This document shows, one piece after another, positions 41,893 through 53,600 of a stretch of DNA of 64,000 bases. Made by a program: the position numbers and the translations under genes. The notes below the pieces were generated by a model. The model searched no databases and was not told the origin of the DNA. It was given only the letters and a program-made list of their open reading frames with translations. Location of the stretch: the NCBI RefSeq assembly GCF_000350225.1, contig NW_005179363.1, positions 17,036 to 81,035 on the forward strand. The letters run 5' to 3'. Every line of letters begins with the position of its first letter. Position 1 is the stretch's first letter. The DNA is from Chondrus crispus (lineage: Eukaryota; Rhodophyta; Florideophyceae; Gigartinales; Gigartinaceae).

Positions 41893-42022
41893 CTTTACAG
41901 GCGCACGCCAACACGTGTGCCTTACAGGCGTACGAACTACAGGTTTGCCTTACAAGCGGACGAACTACAGGTGTGCCTTACAGGCGGACGTCTACACGAG
42001 GGCATCACAGGCGGACGACTTA
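41893..42022 (+). repeat. Minisatellite of ~25-28 bp units (CCTTACAGGCGGACGAACTACAGGT)
   Basis: About five diverged copies: TTACAGGCGCACGCCAACACG, TTACAGGCGTACGAACTACAGG, TTACAAGCGGACGAACTACAGG, TTACAGGCGGACGTCTACACG and ATCACAGGCGGACGACTTAC. It is followed by a TACAGTA-rich stretch at 42068-42117. No coding role is visible. Confidence 0.85.
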
Positions 42023-42221
42023 CTTTATACATTACAGCCCGTAGGTTGTATATGACAAGGTGCAGTAGTAATGACACAGTACAGTGCATTGCATAGTACA
42101 GTACAGTAGTACAGTAGAATGGACAATGTCCAAGACCCTGCAACCTCGCTTATTTACGCGACGGCGCAGGACAATGAAAGGAAGCAGTCAAGGATCTTTT
42201 CGGGACGAATTTCCTTCGAAG

Positions 42222-42550
42222 GGGCGACACCGCGGGTCAAGACGAGCCTCTGACTTAAGCGACATCGTCGGCATCTGTCTTGCGACGTTTATCTGGCTTC
42301 TATTGCCTTTACCTTTTCCTCCTCCTCTCCTCAGTCGTTGCGACTACGCGGGTTAAGACTAGCCTCCAGCCTAGGCGTTACTTTGTCACCGGACGTTTCA
42401 ATTGTTTTCGGATTTCCCTCTGTTGTTGCGACTACACGGTACAAGACTAGCCTCTAGCCTATGCATTATACTTTCGCACGACCCATTTCTCTCTCCCTGT
42501 ATTTTGACGAGTGTCAGGTCGCGGGCTACGACAAGCCTCTAGCCTTTGTG
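42222..42550 (+). repeat. Degenerate repeat with GTTGCGACTACGCGGG...AAGACTAGCCTC units
   Basis: Four related blocks of about 40 bp lie at about 42222, 42337, 42424 and 42518, separated by pyrimidine-rich sequence. Each ends in a form of CTAGCCTCTAGCCT. A decayed tandem array or LTR fragment is possible. From 42550 to 43127 nothing else is recognised. Confidence 0.55.
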
Positions 42551-43127
42551 GCACTACTGACATCTGTCCCTCTCGTTCCATGCAGGAGCTTCCGCTACTC
42601 GGCACTCCGCCCGTTTCGGATACTGGTCTCTTGGCTCGGGTTCTCCGTTTTTGTCTGTGTTCGTAGATAAACCCTTCCAGTGCTGGTCCCATTCCGGGTC
42701 CGCCCTTTCACGAGTACGTCGTGCTGTTACAATCGGCCGAGTTACTTTGCCTTTGCTCTACCTCCGTCCCGATCTACCTCGGGACACTCATTGATTATTA
42801 CCTCTTCGTCAAGCTAGCGTATAGCTGGCGACCGCTACTATACTACAAATATGTTCCATCTGAGAGAATCTGGAACATGTAGTCCAATCGAAAATGGGAT
42901 ATTTGTCTTTACCACATGCGTTTTGACTTGTACTGGTCGATGGGGCGTTGCAATGATCAAGAATACATCACTTAGAGAGGGCGATTCATGATCTTCAAAA
43001 ATAAAGTTTGCTGGTTCCCCCCAGATTTGAGAGAGATGACATATTTCTTTTCATAAATTAGCAGAGCTGAAGAGAGCGACAACGGTACGATAGGCCCGGG
43101 TATCTAGACATGCGGCTTCAAACTACA

Positions 43128-43661
43128 CTACCGTAGTGTCCATGAGAGCCTCTGTGTAAAAACTCGGCAGCTTTCTACGGGATCCTCAATTACTGAAATC
43201 TTGTCTAGTTCCTTTGGCCGTTTTACGCCAGAAAGAAGCCCATATTCATGGTATGCCTGGCACTTGAAAATTCGCCTGAGACAATCCGTCCTCATTAGCA
43301 AAATTATTTCCAAGTGCACCTCCCTTATTATCTCTGCATTGACGTGGGGCTCCTCTCTGGTTTCGGGGTTGGACAGGAGAAGTGTTTCAAAGAGATTGGA
43401 GTCGTCCTCGCCAATGCACTCTTCACTTTTGCGGCTGAAATATTCTTGTTCGTCAACGACAAGCCCGTACAGTATTTGTGCTGCTTCTCGGCTGGGCCTT
43501 ACTCCAAACCCTCTCATCCAGGATCTCGTGGCTTCAGCAAGGTTTCCTTCACTCAGTTCCGTGCGGTCGATTCTACAATGTCCGAATGTCCTGCATTTAA
43601 AACACTGTACTTTGGTCATGTCTCTTTTTCGATCTCTATCATTTTTGCAAAAAGGGTCCAC
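43128..43661 (-). pseudogene. Gag-like zinc-knuckle ORF remnant
   Basis: A minus-strand frame of about 177 codons. Near its start CFKCRTFGHCRID fits a CCHC knuckle except that the fourth ligand is Arg. It is preceded by a basic KNDRDRKRDMTK stretch, as in copia and LINE Gag proteins. The rest (about 130 residues) is acidic and I do not recognise it. A retroelement origin is likely; the element class is not determined. The region 43662-44043 shows nothing further. Confidence 0.4.
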
Positions 43662-44048
43662 TTGTCGACTGAGCGTTTCCTATAATCAAAGACCGAACGG
43701 GGGCACGAAATAGCTGCATACTTCCTAAGAGAATATTCCTGCCTACTTCCTTTGAGTATGCGTACTGCGCTCTATATCCAATAAATATTGAGCTCTGAGC
43801 CGTTCGCAAATCGTCAGATGACTCAGGGTCATTGGAGATATTACGCCATGAAAATTCTGGAAAGAAACTGGAAACATACTGCAAGTAGGCTTACAGTATC
43901 GCAGATTTCTGCAACTCACTGTGAGCGATTTTGCAGAAATCGGACGCGGTAATGAAGCAGAACTCAAATGGCATCACACACACGTTTGACAGAAGGGCGC
44001 CAAACAAAATGCACAGTGCACCCAAACATGCGAAGTGCCACTAGTCCT

Positions 44049-44640
44049 TGTGGTACAATTGCGTACCACGACCCCTCTCGGGGATATGTGAACCGCACCG
44101 GAGAGCGGGTGCTACTGTAGCGAGCCAGCATATACGCGCCCGTCGCGGAGTACAGTAGTACCCCGCGGGTCACACATGTTACGACCGCTGGCGTGGCCAC
44201 GGGTGCATGTGTGTAATCCGTACTGTTATAGGTAGTAATCAGTAGTTAATGGCACAAAATTATTAATTGTGTACTGTAGCTGGTATACAGCAATTAACAA
44301 TTACTGTAGCCTGACAGGTGTCCAGGCGTCCCACTTAGGGGTTAAGACCGGGGGCACCTGCCCCGTCCGAGTAAAGAGGAGGCGGACTCGCCTCCCTTCC
44401 CTTTACGGCTAATTGCAAACACCGTTCCGGTTTTCCTTTAGCTCGGGCTTCTAACCAGTGACCGGCCGCCCGGTTATAACATCACCGACCGGCTGAGCGT
44501 TACCGGCCACGTGAGCCTTCCCTCTTTTCGAGTCCATCCGTACGGTTTGCGTTCGAGCGTGGGTAACCCAGCGTCCCGCGCTCCCCTGCCTCTAACCCCC
44601 CTCGTTTCCGAGTGGCCGGGACGAGGATAGGTATACCACA
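44049..44640 (+). repeat. Solo LTR (592 bp) with target duplication GTCCT
   Basis: It starts TGTGGTACAATT and ends GTATACCACA, with inverted-complement termini. GTCCT flanks both sides (44044-44048 and 44641-44645). It is homologous to 37341-37906. It lies 45 bp before the Harbinger Myb-like gene. Confidence 0.94.
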
Positions 44641-44684
44641 GTCCTCAACAGCGCCCACCACCGTCTTCGGCCAGCAACTTTGCC

Positions 44685-45354
44685 ATGGAAAGTGTTACAC
44701 CCTTCAGTCCTGATTCATCCACTCCGGAGCTGGATCTCATCCCGCTCACACCTATTGAACCGAACACACTTGGCTCTCAGCCTCGCTCAGGACTCTATGG
44801 CGAATCGCCACCTGGTTGCCGCCCCAAATTCACCCCTCATGAAGATCTGGTCCTGGTGCGGGAGGTAGCTGCGGTCAAAGCCCGTGTAGCACCAAATGGG
44901 ACCACTAAGGAACGCTGCGAAACTGCAGCCAAAAAGGCCAACCCCATTAAGCGCTTGTCCTGTCCTGATACGTGGAAAAGTATACAGGACAGGTACAACC
45001 GCGTTCAAGGGCGCTTTGATGATCATCCAGAGGTCAACATAGTAGTACGCCTGAATCGGAGCTTTCTACTACAGAAGCAGATAGCTGTCAGGCACCGAGC
45101 GCGCCGAAAAAGAGTGGTGAGAAACGCACTCATACCGGGCCCTTTCGAAGTTCATTTGGGGACGATATCGCCGCACTGACAGTGGCCTTAAGGCGAGGCG
45201 ACAAAGAGAGACTAGCCCTCGATGAGCTTCGCTTTGAAAGCGAGTTGGAACAGCGGAACATGAATAGAGCAGAGCCTCGCATCGAACGTGAGGAGGCAAA
45301 CCAACTGGAGCTGGAAAACTTCAAGATCATGATGGAAGCCTTTAAGCATCATTA
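44685..45354 (+). pseudogene. Harbinger Myb/SANT-like DNA-binding protein, one frameshift
   Basis: Accessory DNA-binding protein of PIF/Harbinger transposons, which helps bring the nuclease to the element ends. From the ATG at 44685 the frame reads a Ser/Pro-rich leader, then a trihelix/Myb-SANT-like region at about residues 48-115: KFTPHEDLVLVREVAA, CPDTWKSIQDRYNRV. A frameshift near 45150 separates the C-terminal part (to TAG at 45352-45354), which is a charged helix (LDELRFESELEQRNMNRAE, EREEANQLELENFKIMMEAF) typical of these proteins. The gene is convergent with the transposase at 45509-46577, the usual two-gene arrangement. Confidence 0.75.
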
Positions 45355-45508
45355 GAACCAGTTCCAAGCACTGCAAAGCCAGTAACACTGGAAACACGCA
45401 GCGTGATGGCGTCGAGCCAGATTTCCTCAACACAGCTGTCCCTACCTCACATCAAACCCCTCCTCTGCCTCCGCTCCAAACCTTTGATACGCTTCACCAC
45501 CCACACTA

Positions 45509-46577
45509 CTAGTTGCTCCATTCCAAAATCTCTGCTAGAGTAGGCGGTAAACATTTGAAATAAAAGAACATTTCGTTGCGGTAGAAGCAGTTGCGTATAT
45601 TACAAAGGAGCAATGCACAGAAGTAAAGAGCTGCCACAGGTGCTTGTTGTAGACGAAGTATGCGCTTGTAGTCCAGAAGTGTCCAAAACAGCTTTACCTC
45701 CTTAAACATCCATTCGACCTTTTCTCTGATATTTGCCATGGCTGTATTATTAAATGCCCTAGCATCCGCGCTGAGGTGCGCTCTTTGAACGGAGACCCCT
45801 ACATACGGCCGCTAGTTGTACCCACTGTCGCCGTAGATGCAGTACTGCATCTGATTTGCTATGAAGCAATTATGTAACTGCGTATCGAGCTCAGAACGAG
45901 CGTAGAATGTCCAGTCGTGGCAGCGTCCCTCTACGGGCCCACAACAGTGCAGAAACATCCCGTGGGGGGTGGTTACGGCCCGGTATTTGAGAGAATGGGC
46001 ACGCTTGTGTCCGTTGTAGACAACATTCTGCAACCCGTTGTCTGTCGGTCTAACAATCTTCAATACTGTCCCATCTATGAAACCAACACAATTGCCGAGG
46101 AAACCTGACTTTTTTGCTACAGCGCTTGAGAAAATATCTGCTCTCCTTTTTACATACTGGGATGATAGGATGCTGGTTAAAAGGAAAGACCCTGGCTTCC
46201 AGAAAAGCTTCGACACCCTCCCAAAATATTTCTGAAAGTTGCGACGCGAGCTTACCAAACTGAAGCTCGAGCTCCCGCCAGCAGCAGGGCCCTGCCATCC
46301 GTCTTAACATGACGCACGTGGTAAAAATAGTAGACACAGAGTACCGATTGCAACTAGTGTGAATCTTAGCGGTAGGCCCGGCTAAATCGTTAGCCACATT
46401 TCCGATAGCTTTTTTTGCAAAACGAAAGTAAAAGACGCAGTCTGCATCAGCTAGAGCGTTAAAGTTAAAAGCGTACTTGGAGATGTGAATGGTTCTTGTT
46501 CTGTATACGTGTCGGTTAAAGTCTTGGAGGCATTGGAGGTATGCCACAAGGGACTGACACAGCAGCTCAAAAGGCAC
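45509..46577 (-). pseudogene. PIF/Harbinger transposase pseudogene
   Basis: DDE_Tnp_4 type nuclease on the minus strand. The N-terminal part (46577 to about 46200) includes VMLRRMAGPCCWRELELQFG. After a frameshift the catalytic part reads CVGFIDGTVLKIVRP (first Asp), VYNGHKRAHSLKYRAV, GPVEGRCHDW and YCIYGDSGYN (second Asp). A stop at 45812 and a further shift precede VEWMFKEVKLFW, which holds the catalytic Glu, and the helical C-terminus (45509-45739). Three interruptions, all motifs still readable. I could not find matching terminal inverted repeats, so the element ends are unknown. Confidence 0.85.
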
Positions 46578-47099
46578 GTTACTCTACTGTGAACGTTGCG
46601 TTGCTAAGGCAAGAAATATGTACCTCCACTGCATCGCCTGTTGCTTGCTGATATCCTTCGTATGTCGCCGCTGCGATCCACGCCGTTTCGCAATGGTAGA
46701 TCTTGTCTGACTTCGTGACGGTGACGAGCAGAGCCCAAAGACATATTACTCCTATCCTGCAAGCACACACTACTGTGGTGTAAGCCCATTTTTGAATCAA
46801 AACTTGAAAACGTTTCGTAATGTATCAATCTGTTCTTCATACAGTGTCTTTGCAGAATATTTTCAGAATTCGAGCAGGCGTAATACACCTATTAACTCAT
46901 GATTCCGCATAAATGATTCAGATATCTTAATAACAAACGTGTCTTGTTTGCAAACATTGCATCCTAGCCTGTGCGACCAGCTCGAACGTTCCAACCTGCG
47001 CTACTCACGTGAGTGATCTACTTCGGTGAAGCGCACCCATTTTAGTGCATTCATTGATAATTGAAAGGTGAATCTGGACAAGGGGGCTTTTCGGTTGAA
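46578..47099. other. No gene recognised
   Basis: AT-richer sequence upstream of the Harbinger transposase. Nothing specific is seen. Confidence 0.4.
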
Positions 47100-47285
47100 C
47101 GCACAACGGCTCTATCGGAAGGAAAACATGGCCAAACGGATACTTCCGCTGGGATTTTCAAAACCCGGCCAAACGGCCCCTTCCGCTGAATTTTTGGAAA
47201 ACCTGGCCAAACGGACCCATACGCTGAAGTTTTTACTTGACCGTTTAAATGGACCGTTTCAGCCGGACCGTTTCAAGTTACCGTT
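47100..47285 (+). repeat. Short tandem repeat with GGCCAAACGG core
   Basis: Three units of about 42 bp (AACATGGCCAAACGGATACTT..., AACCCGGCCAAACGGCCCCTT..., AACCTGGCCAAACGGACCCAT...) lie at about 47126-47250. They are followed by GGACCGTTT-type short repeats to 47285. From 47286 to 48533 there is a CT-rich, promoter- or LTR-like stretch (TATAAGAG near 47389) but no gene. Confidence 0.7.
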
Positions 47286-48533
47286 CAGAATAAGACTTGG
47301 AAACGGCTAAGACTCGTTACGTTTTTCGTTCGTGTAACAGTACTGCAGAAGCAATTGAAAGTTGGCCACCGGCCGAAAACAGGCCTGTATAAGAGAGGCA
47401 CTTCGGACTCCATTGCCTCTCTTCTCTTTTCCTCAAGTCGTCGCTTGTTCTCCCACCTCCCTCCCTCAGCTCCGCTGCTCCTGTCATTAAGTCATCACTG
47501 TGTTCTGTTTCCTTCCCTACTCTTCTTGCGTGGCTTAACCATTCAAGACTGTTTTACTCTCACGCTCAGTAAGATATCGCGACCTTCAGTCGCTACTGCT
47601 TACTTCGAATGATCGCGTTATCGCTTTGTTTCCCTACTTTGGGTACTGACAACTCGCGCCACGCGAAGGCGGATAACGGTTGCGAATCTACCCTTGCGGG
47701 TGAGGTTTAATCATTCGGGTAATCAGGCACTGTAAGCATTTCTAGACCGAGTTCCATTCAGAGTCATTAGGTAATAAAGTGTAATTTTGTTTCTTCAACA
47801 CTATTCACCGACAGTTCCTCTTATCGCATGTTCCTGTATATTTCTCAAATGAGATTGCACCGTAACGGTTACTGTAGGGTAGCTAAAAAATTTGGCTACA
47901 AGTGGAGATGAAGAAAAATCTGAAGTCTGCGATGGAGACATTACTGTACTCATCAACTCTGGAGAGACCTGCGTTTTCATGGGAGGCACAAGATGTCCCT
48001 ATGGCAGCTTACTCAACAATCTCTCCGCACGAACCGACTGAAGACTCTACTACGACGACATTGCTTCATTAACTTCTTTCTTGTGTCCAGAGTTCAATAT
48101 CGGGTATCCAACCCCAATTTAGGACATTTATTGCAAGCGATTGTACATTGTTTGGCACTCTGTAGTACCTTTCAATGAGGGCAGAGTTTCCATGAGCGGT
48201 ACAGTTGGAGGACCGAAAGTACAGTACAGTTATGCTGTCCTTGTGACGCCACCGTTGGGACAGTGCCGCTGTACCCCTTGAACGGCCATTACTGTTTTTC
48301 TGCGGCCTATCCCACCGGGAGTGCAGAACGAGACACACAGTAGATGTCAAACAGATCACATATCACATCAGACTTGTAGAGCACAAATAACTCCTGTGAG
48401 ATTGGCATCACGCCTCCTTTCAGTTGCCTATAAAGAGACTTCTTTGCCTTGCGAGAGGTGCTCCCGCAAATCCCAGCGTCCAGACATTCATGAGAAGCCT
48501 TTCGCAAGTCATTCATTGTCGCTTTAACACATA

Positions 48534-49064
48534 TTGTGCAACACGCGAAGACTTCATTCAAAACGTAAAGAGTTTAAGCTTGAAGGTGTATTCTGTGAGC
48601 CTTCAGAATTGAAATGGCTTGACCCCAGTGTTGGTAGCAATCCTCAACTGCTTTCCGTGCCAGGCAGGAATGAACAACGGCAAACCACACGTTGGGAAGC
48701 AATATTTAATAGCGTCGACTATCCCTCTAACAGTTGCGAGCTGATTGAATTGACAAAATATTTGTTCTCCTCTCACGTAGCATCATCGTTCTATTCTTCA
48801 TGCCAGCTCTTTGGTAATGCATTCGATTGCGTGCCGGAATTTACATTTCCAGATGCGCAACGAACTCGTATGGCGCTGTTGAAACGTCTTTTTTCCGAGT
48901 CCTCAGCGTCCCAACTCTTCGCAATTCTGGCGCCTTCTTTTCGGCGGCTCATCAGTCAAGCGCCTGGCACGTCATCCATTCTTCCCTGTTTCAAAGAACA
49001 ACATGCAGAACAACTACTGTGTGTGACTCGCAGTTGCCAACAAATGGACAAAAGTCGTCTATAA
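48534..49064 (+). CDS. Unassigned open frame (hypothetical)
   Basis: An open frame of about 177 codons without a recognised domain. It contains several Cys and Trp residues (FCEPSELKWLDPS, RWEAIFNSV) and the hydrophobic blocks LFSSHVASSFYSSCQLFG and LFAILAPSFRRLI. No ATG context, neighbour or motif supports a function. It may be a transposon fragment or chance; I keep it because it is the longest frame between 46.6 and 54.9 kb with ordinary residue composition. Confidence 0.25.
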   Translation: MCNTRRLHSKRKEFKLEGVFCEPSELKWLDPSVGSNPQLLSVPGRNEQRQTTRWEAIFNSVDYPSNSCELIELTKYLFSSHVASSFYSSCQLFGNAFDCVPEFTFPDAQRTRMALLKRLFSESSASQLFAILAPSFRRLISQAPGTSSILPCFKEQHAEQLLCVTRSCQQMDKSRL

Positions 49065-50530
49065 TGTATCTCCCATGGCGGTAGTGCGTTAGCCCCGCAG
49101 TATGATTCCATTGTAACGAGATCGAAAATTCTGCACACACAGGAGCGGCTCGCCATGGTGATAATTCTGCAGGACCATCTACTGATTGCCAACGACTTAT
49201 CGACAAAATGGCAGTGTCAGACGTGGAAGGCGATGAAAGCAGTAATTCTAAGGGGGTCCTGCCGTTCGCTCCTCCGTCGTTGAGTGGAGCTTCATCGAAA
49301 CACGTTTTGGGATTGCGGAAGCGCAGATCCAATGGAATCGTTGCGAAACTTTCTCTGCAGCAAGCGTGCGCTTTACAAAGAAATTCTCTAAGAATCGAGC
49401 ACTGTGGAAGCTAGGATGCCTCATCAGAATAATGAGCTGGGAGTGGAGTCCTCTCCTCTACAAAACTTGCGGGAAGGTTTGTGAACCAGCAAAATGTTGG
49501 ATATCGTCTACAGTCTTGGCTATAAAAAAAAGAGAGAGTGAGGGTGTTGTAAGGACACTGTCAAAGGACAGACAGCTGGGGATCGCAAGAGATGCAACAA
49601 TTGGATACGAAGGAAACTCTGGCGAGACAAAATAATGATGGAACAGACGAATACGGCTGGCGTCACTGCGGCAGCGGCGTGTTCTGAGAATAGGGTAAAC
49701 TAATGACAGTGCATTATATGTGTCTGCTGCTGCCGTTGATCCTTGACATACACTTGCCTCCGTAGCTCACATCACAGGACCGATACAGATCGGCTACAAT
49801 GATGTCAACAAGGCTGAACTGCAGCAGAAAGAACGATACACCTATTGGATGAAAACGCACCTGTTCTGTATGGCACGTACCATCGAGAAGCAGGTTCAGA
49901 GTTCAGACGTGACGGGCGTGGAGAAATGGTTGAGCGAAGAAAGATTCGGGGGAAGGTGGGGACGAGGTTTCTGTGGGGAAGAATCTAGCTGTTCGGGATA
50001 GACGCTTTAGGCGAATGTGGCTTGCACCCCCAGGCGTGGCGCAGAAACGGTGCTCTGGGAGTCACCGACCGCAGCTTGCGTGAGAGCGTCGTTTGGGACG
50101 ACATGTTTAGATGTTGGTACTCAAGTGTGTTTGTGGTGGCAGACAGGGTGGTGATTGTATACCAAAAGAATAGTGGGTTGTCAAAGGAGGCTTCGTGGGC
50201 TGTTTAGAACGAGAGTTGAGGTGGCTACGGAAGATACAGTACAAGGGCAGTCGTAAGTGAGTCTGTAAGGAGAGCGGACATGCCGCGCATGTTTCGGGGG
50301 GCTTTGTCTCTGGCGCCACTTGTCGACATGCTTAAGCGGCAGTACATGTGGGTATGTACTGTACAGGGTTAGAAAGAATTAAAGTTTGAAGCAAGCAAGG
50401 CGGGGCTTCTGGGATGGAAACGATGGTGAGGACGAACGTTCGGATTCGAAATCGTGTGCCAGAAGGGTTTGCGCTACAAAGCTATAAATTCTCGCGCGTA
50501 TCGACAGGATTGCAAACGTTAACAGTGCGG
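49065..50530. other. No gene recognised
   Basis: Only short frames with atypical composition. Nothing specific is seen. Confidence 0.4.
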
Positions 50531-50539
50531 AAGGGGAAG

Positions 50540-50645
50540 GTGCCGAGGGGTACGAGATGAGGGGTACGAGATGAGGGGTACAAGATGAGGGGTACAGGAT
50601 GCGGGGTACAGGATGCGGGGTACGGGATGAGGGGTAAAAGATTGG
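50540..50645 (+). repeat. Minisatellite, ~15-bp unit GAGGGGTACGAGAT
   Basis: About seven copies of (A/C)GAGGGGTAC(G/A)(A/G)GAT(G), with variation in the GAGAT/GGATGC end. The opposite strand codes a spurious Pro/Ser/His repeat, which is not a gene. Confidence 0.9.
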
Positions 50646-53600
50646 GTGAGGGGGTCCAAAATCCGTGGTGCGTGACACCAGGAATGCGAAGCATATCATA
50701 AGGGTGGATGGCGGCGAATCTCGCGTGTGTCGGTACAGTACAGTATACCGCACGACGGTATCTTTGTTGAAGCAACGGGATGATTTGAGGAAAGAAAGAG
50801 CGGCACTGCACCGCCGCGGCCGGACGGCCCGAGAGGCCCGTGCAAGCAGCGCATCTATGGTCGGGGCGATGCCCCGCCTCTTACCTCATTCATGCTTCTC
50901 TCCTTGGGCCTCCTGCTCCCCGATCGGGCCCGTGGCACCGCGTCGCGTCGTCTCGCGAGGCAGCCCAAGAATTGAAACCGGCCAATGGGCGCCAGCTACA
51001 GTCGCGATACCACGGCGGTATCAGCAGCATCGTCACGCTTCAAAGACTGACTGCAGAAAAGGAGCGACGCGTGAGAATTGGAAAAACGGCCGTCTTTGAT
51101 CTCTTGCCCCAAGCATAACGGATTGAGGTTTGTGCGTCCTAGAAACTCCTCTCTCGAGTAGGACTACTCCCCCAAGGGACGACACTAACCTGAATTTCGA
51201 CTCTCAATACATGTATGCTCGAGTACAATACTGTAGAATGCGCTGTTCGCGCACACCACAACTCGTTCCCGCGAGTGTACCCGCCCGCCTGCATCACGTA
51301 TTGTACCTCGCGCTGAGTTTTATTTATTTTATAAATACTGTATCCTCGCTGAAAAAGAAACAAGTTTTGCCCTTAATATATCGCGCTTCTCTCATGTGCT
51401 TCGAAAAACGTGGAGTGTGCAACAAACTAGTCGCATGCGTGTGAAAACAAATTGCCCGCCCTTAACGATCGTTTGCACGCGGTCAGTAGAGAGTTTCGAC
51501 AAGTGCCGTACGGTAGATTTTTCGATAGTTACGAGCGCAAATTCTACCAAAAACCTACTGTACCGAACAGCGTTTGCCAAAACCCACAAATGAATGAGTT
51601 GGGTGTCCGCAACTCTGTACAGTGCCTTCTCTTCTTTCCGATGAAACATCAACAGAAGAGCGCCAAATGCACCATGCTCTGTACAGTACGCTCCGGAACA
51701 CTAGTAGTGCACCGAACGACTTGTGCGTGACCGATTCCAACGACGACTTATACCGCAACTTGAAAAATTCAAAACTGCGCCCCAGATACACAGCAGCCTA
51801 TCACGATGCATCAAGGACACCTCAGCTCATCTCCCCGTGTGATACCCTGCTTTTCTTCATTGTAGTGCACGATGCCGAGCCTGCTGCATCCTCCATCTAT
51901 CGCACGCGGGTGGGGAAGCAGTTGAGAGCGAGTCGAATAGGATTCAATCTGTGCTTCATTTTGGCGCATCATCACTTGTCTCAAGTGTCTTCTAGTGTAA
52001 ACGCTTTCCTTCAACAGCTTGCAACTGATTCTAGCATTCTACTACTGGCTGCTAGCCCATCAGCATCAGGTGTGTCTCCCGTGTATCCGACAACAGGGTC
52101 GAGGGCTAGTAGTGTGGAGGGAATTCTAAAAAAAAAAAACAAAAAAAACAAAAAAAAAACTGCAACAAACAATGGTCGAGAGGGAGCGGCACAATGATTG
52201 TGCCGCTCTCTCATGCACACTGTGCATGTGCTAACGCAAGGTCAGGGCATTGCTTGGTGAGAGAGCAGCGCGTTGCACTGGTGGGGGAATCTATTTCTCG
52301 CGCGGGTTTCTACCCGATGATATCGCGGGAATTGATACTTGAGTGCGGTAGTGTACAGTACACAGTGCACGATGGTGTGAGGCCGCTGGCCGGTATAGCG
52401 CGATGTTGTGCAGTAACAGATTGGCTCCAGTCTGTTTATGCATCGGGGTCCACCGCGTGACCAGCGGCACACGAGACCTGGGCCGCATATCCAATATAAA
52501 TCAATGAGTGAAAGTCAAAATCAACCATTCGCATCCAACCACTAACGGCCCGGAAAACAAACCCAATTTTGCAAATGCGCCGCGGTTCTAGACCCCCCCG
52601 GCTCAAGGACTGGCCTCGCATCTTCCTCCGACGCTATGCGTATATACTGCACCCCTTGGATTTATTGAAAAAACACAGCAAACCCCCGAAAACCCTCGGG
52701 GTGCACTGGCGGCAGCGTGACGGGAGAGCAAGGCACACGCAGGGCATCATGATCAAGCCAGAGTCGCGTCTCATCTCGCCTGCTTGCGTCGGCCGCATGC
52801 TTGACAAACTGGCCCCGCTTGGAGTAGCAGCGTGCCATGTGGCACATGTCCGATCGCGCACACCTCTCCCTCACGCACTCTCGAGTGCGAGACGGACCAA
52901 GGCATCATTTCGAGAGGCACCACACTCCCCCATCCCAATCCCCCAGTTACATTCATGCATCAACTTTTTGGTTACGGACAGAACCATCCTCCCCCCAAAA
53001 TCAAACTGGAATCCACAGTCGTGTCACGCTCGTACCGCACCGATACAATATCTCAACATGTCTTTCCCTTATGCGTCGGTATATTTTACACAACAAACAA
53101 CCAAGCTTGAACGGTATATCTTGCCTTTGCTTGACGCATACACACCCTCGCCTCTCTCGGGCGAGACCTCTTCGGTGTCTGGTGTGATAATTATACAAGA
53201 ATGGAATCAGGCCTTTCATAATTAAGTAACTACAGTACAGAGTACAATAGGTACAGTACTGAGCATGCCAGCCTTTCTGAGGGGATGAATGAGTAGAGTG
53301 GAAGCGTTCAGAATGTGACATGCTGCTCGAATTGCAAAAACGTTGGCCTATTGTACACTCCGTGTACGGTTTTCAGGTCCAATACTCTTTCACTTTTCTT
53401 TCTTCTGCCCCGATTTTGCATCCACTACTGGTGTGGTGGACTGTGCGACATCAAGGTCGATACTACCGTATCACAACGGGTACACGACATTGGTATAATA
53501 ACATGCGTTGGTGTCTGCGTGTTGCGCTGTCTCTCAGAAACTATCTCCAAAGCAGGAAAACCATTTACGGGCATCTTGTACATCACAGGACCACCAAGGC

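Noticed and set aside
50379-50811. Minus-strand Pro/Ser-rich frames
   Set aside because: They are translations of the 15-bp minisatellite at 50540-50645.
52569-53225. Plus-strand frame of 218 codons
   Set aside because: No ATG at its start, no domain, overlapping frames of similar length on both strands; probably chance.
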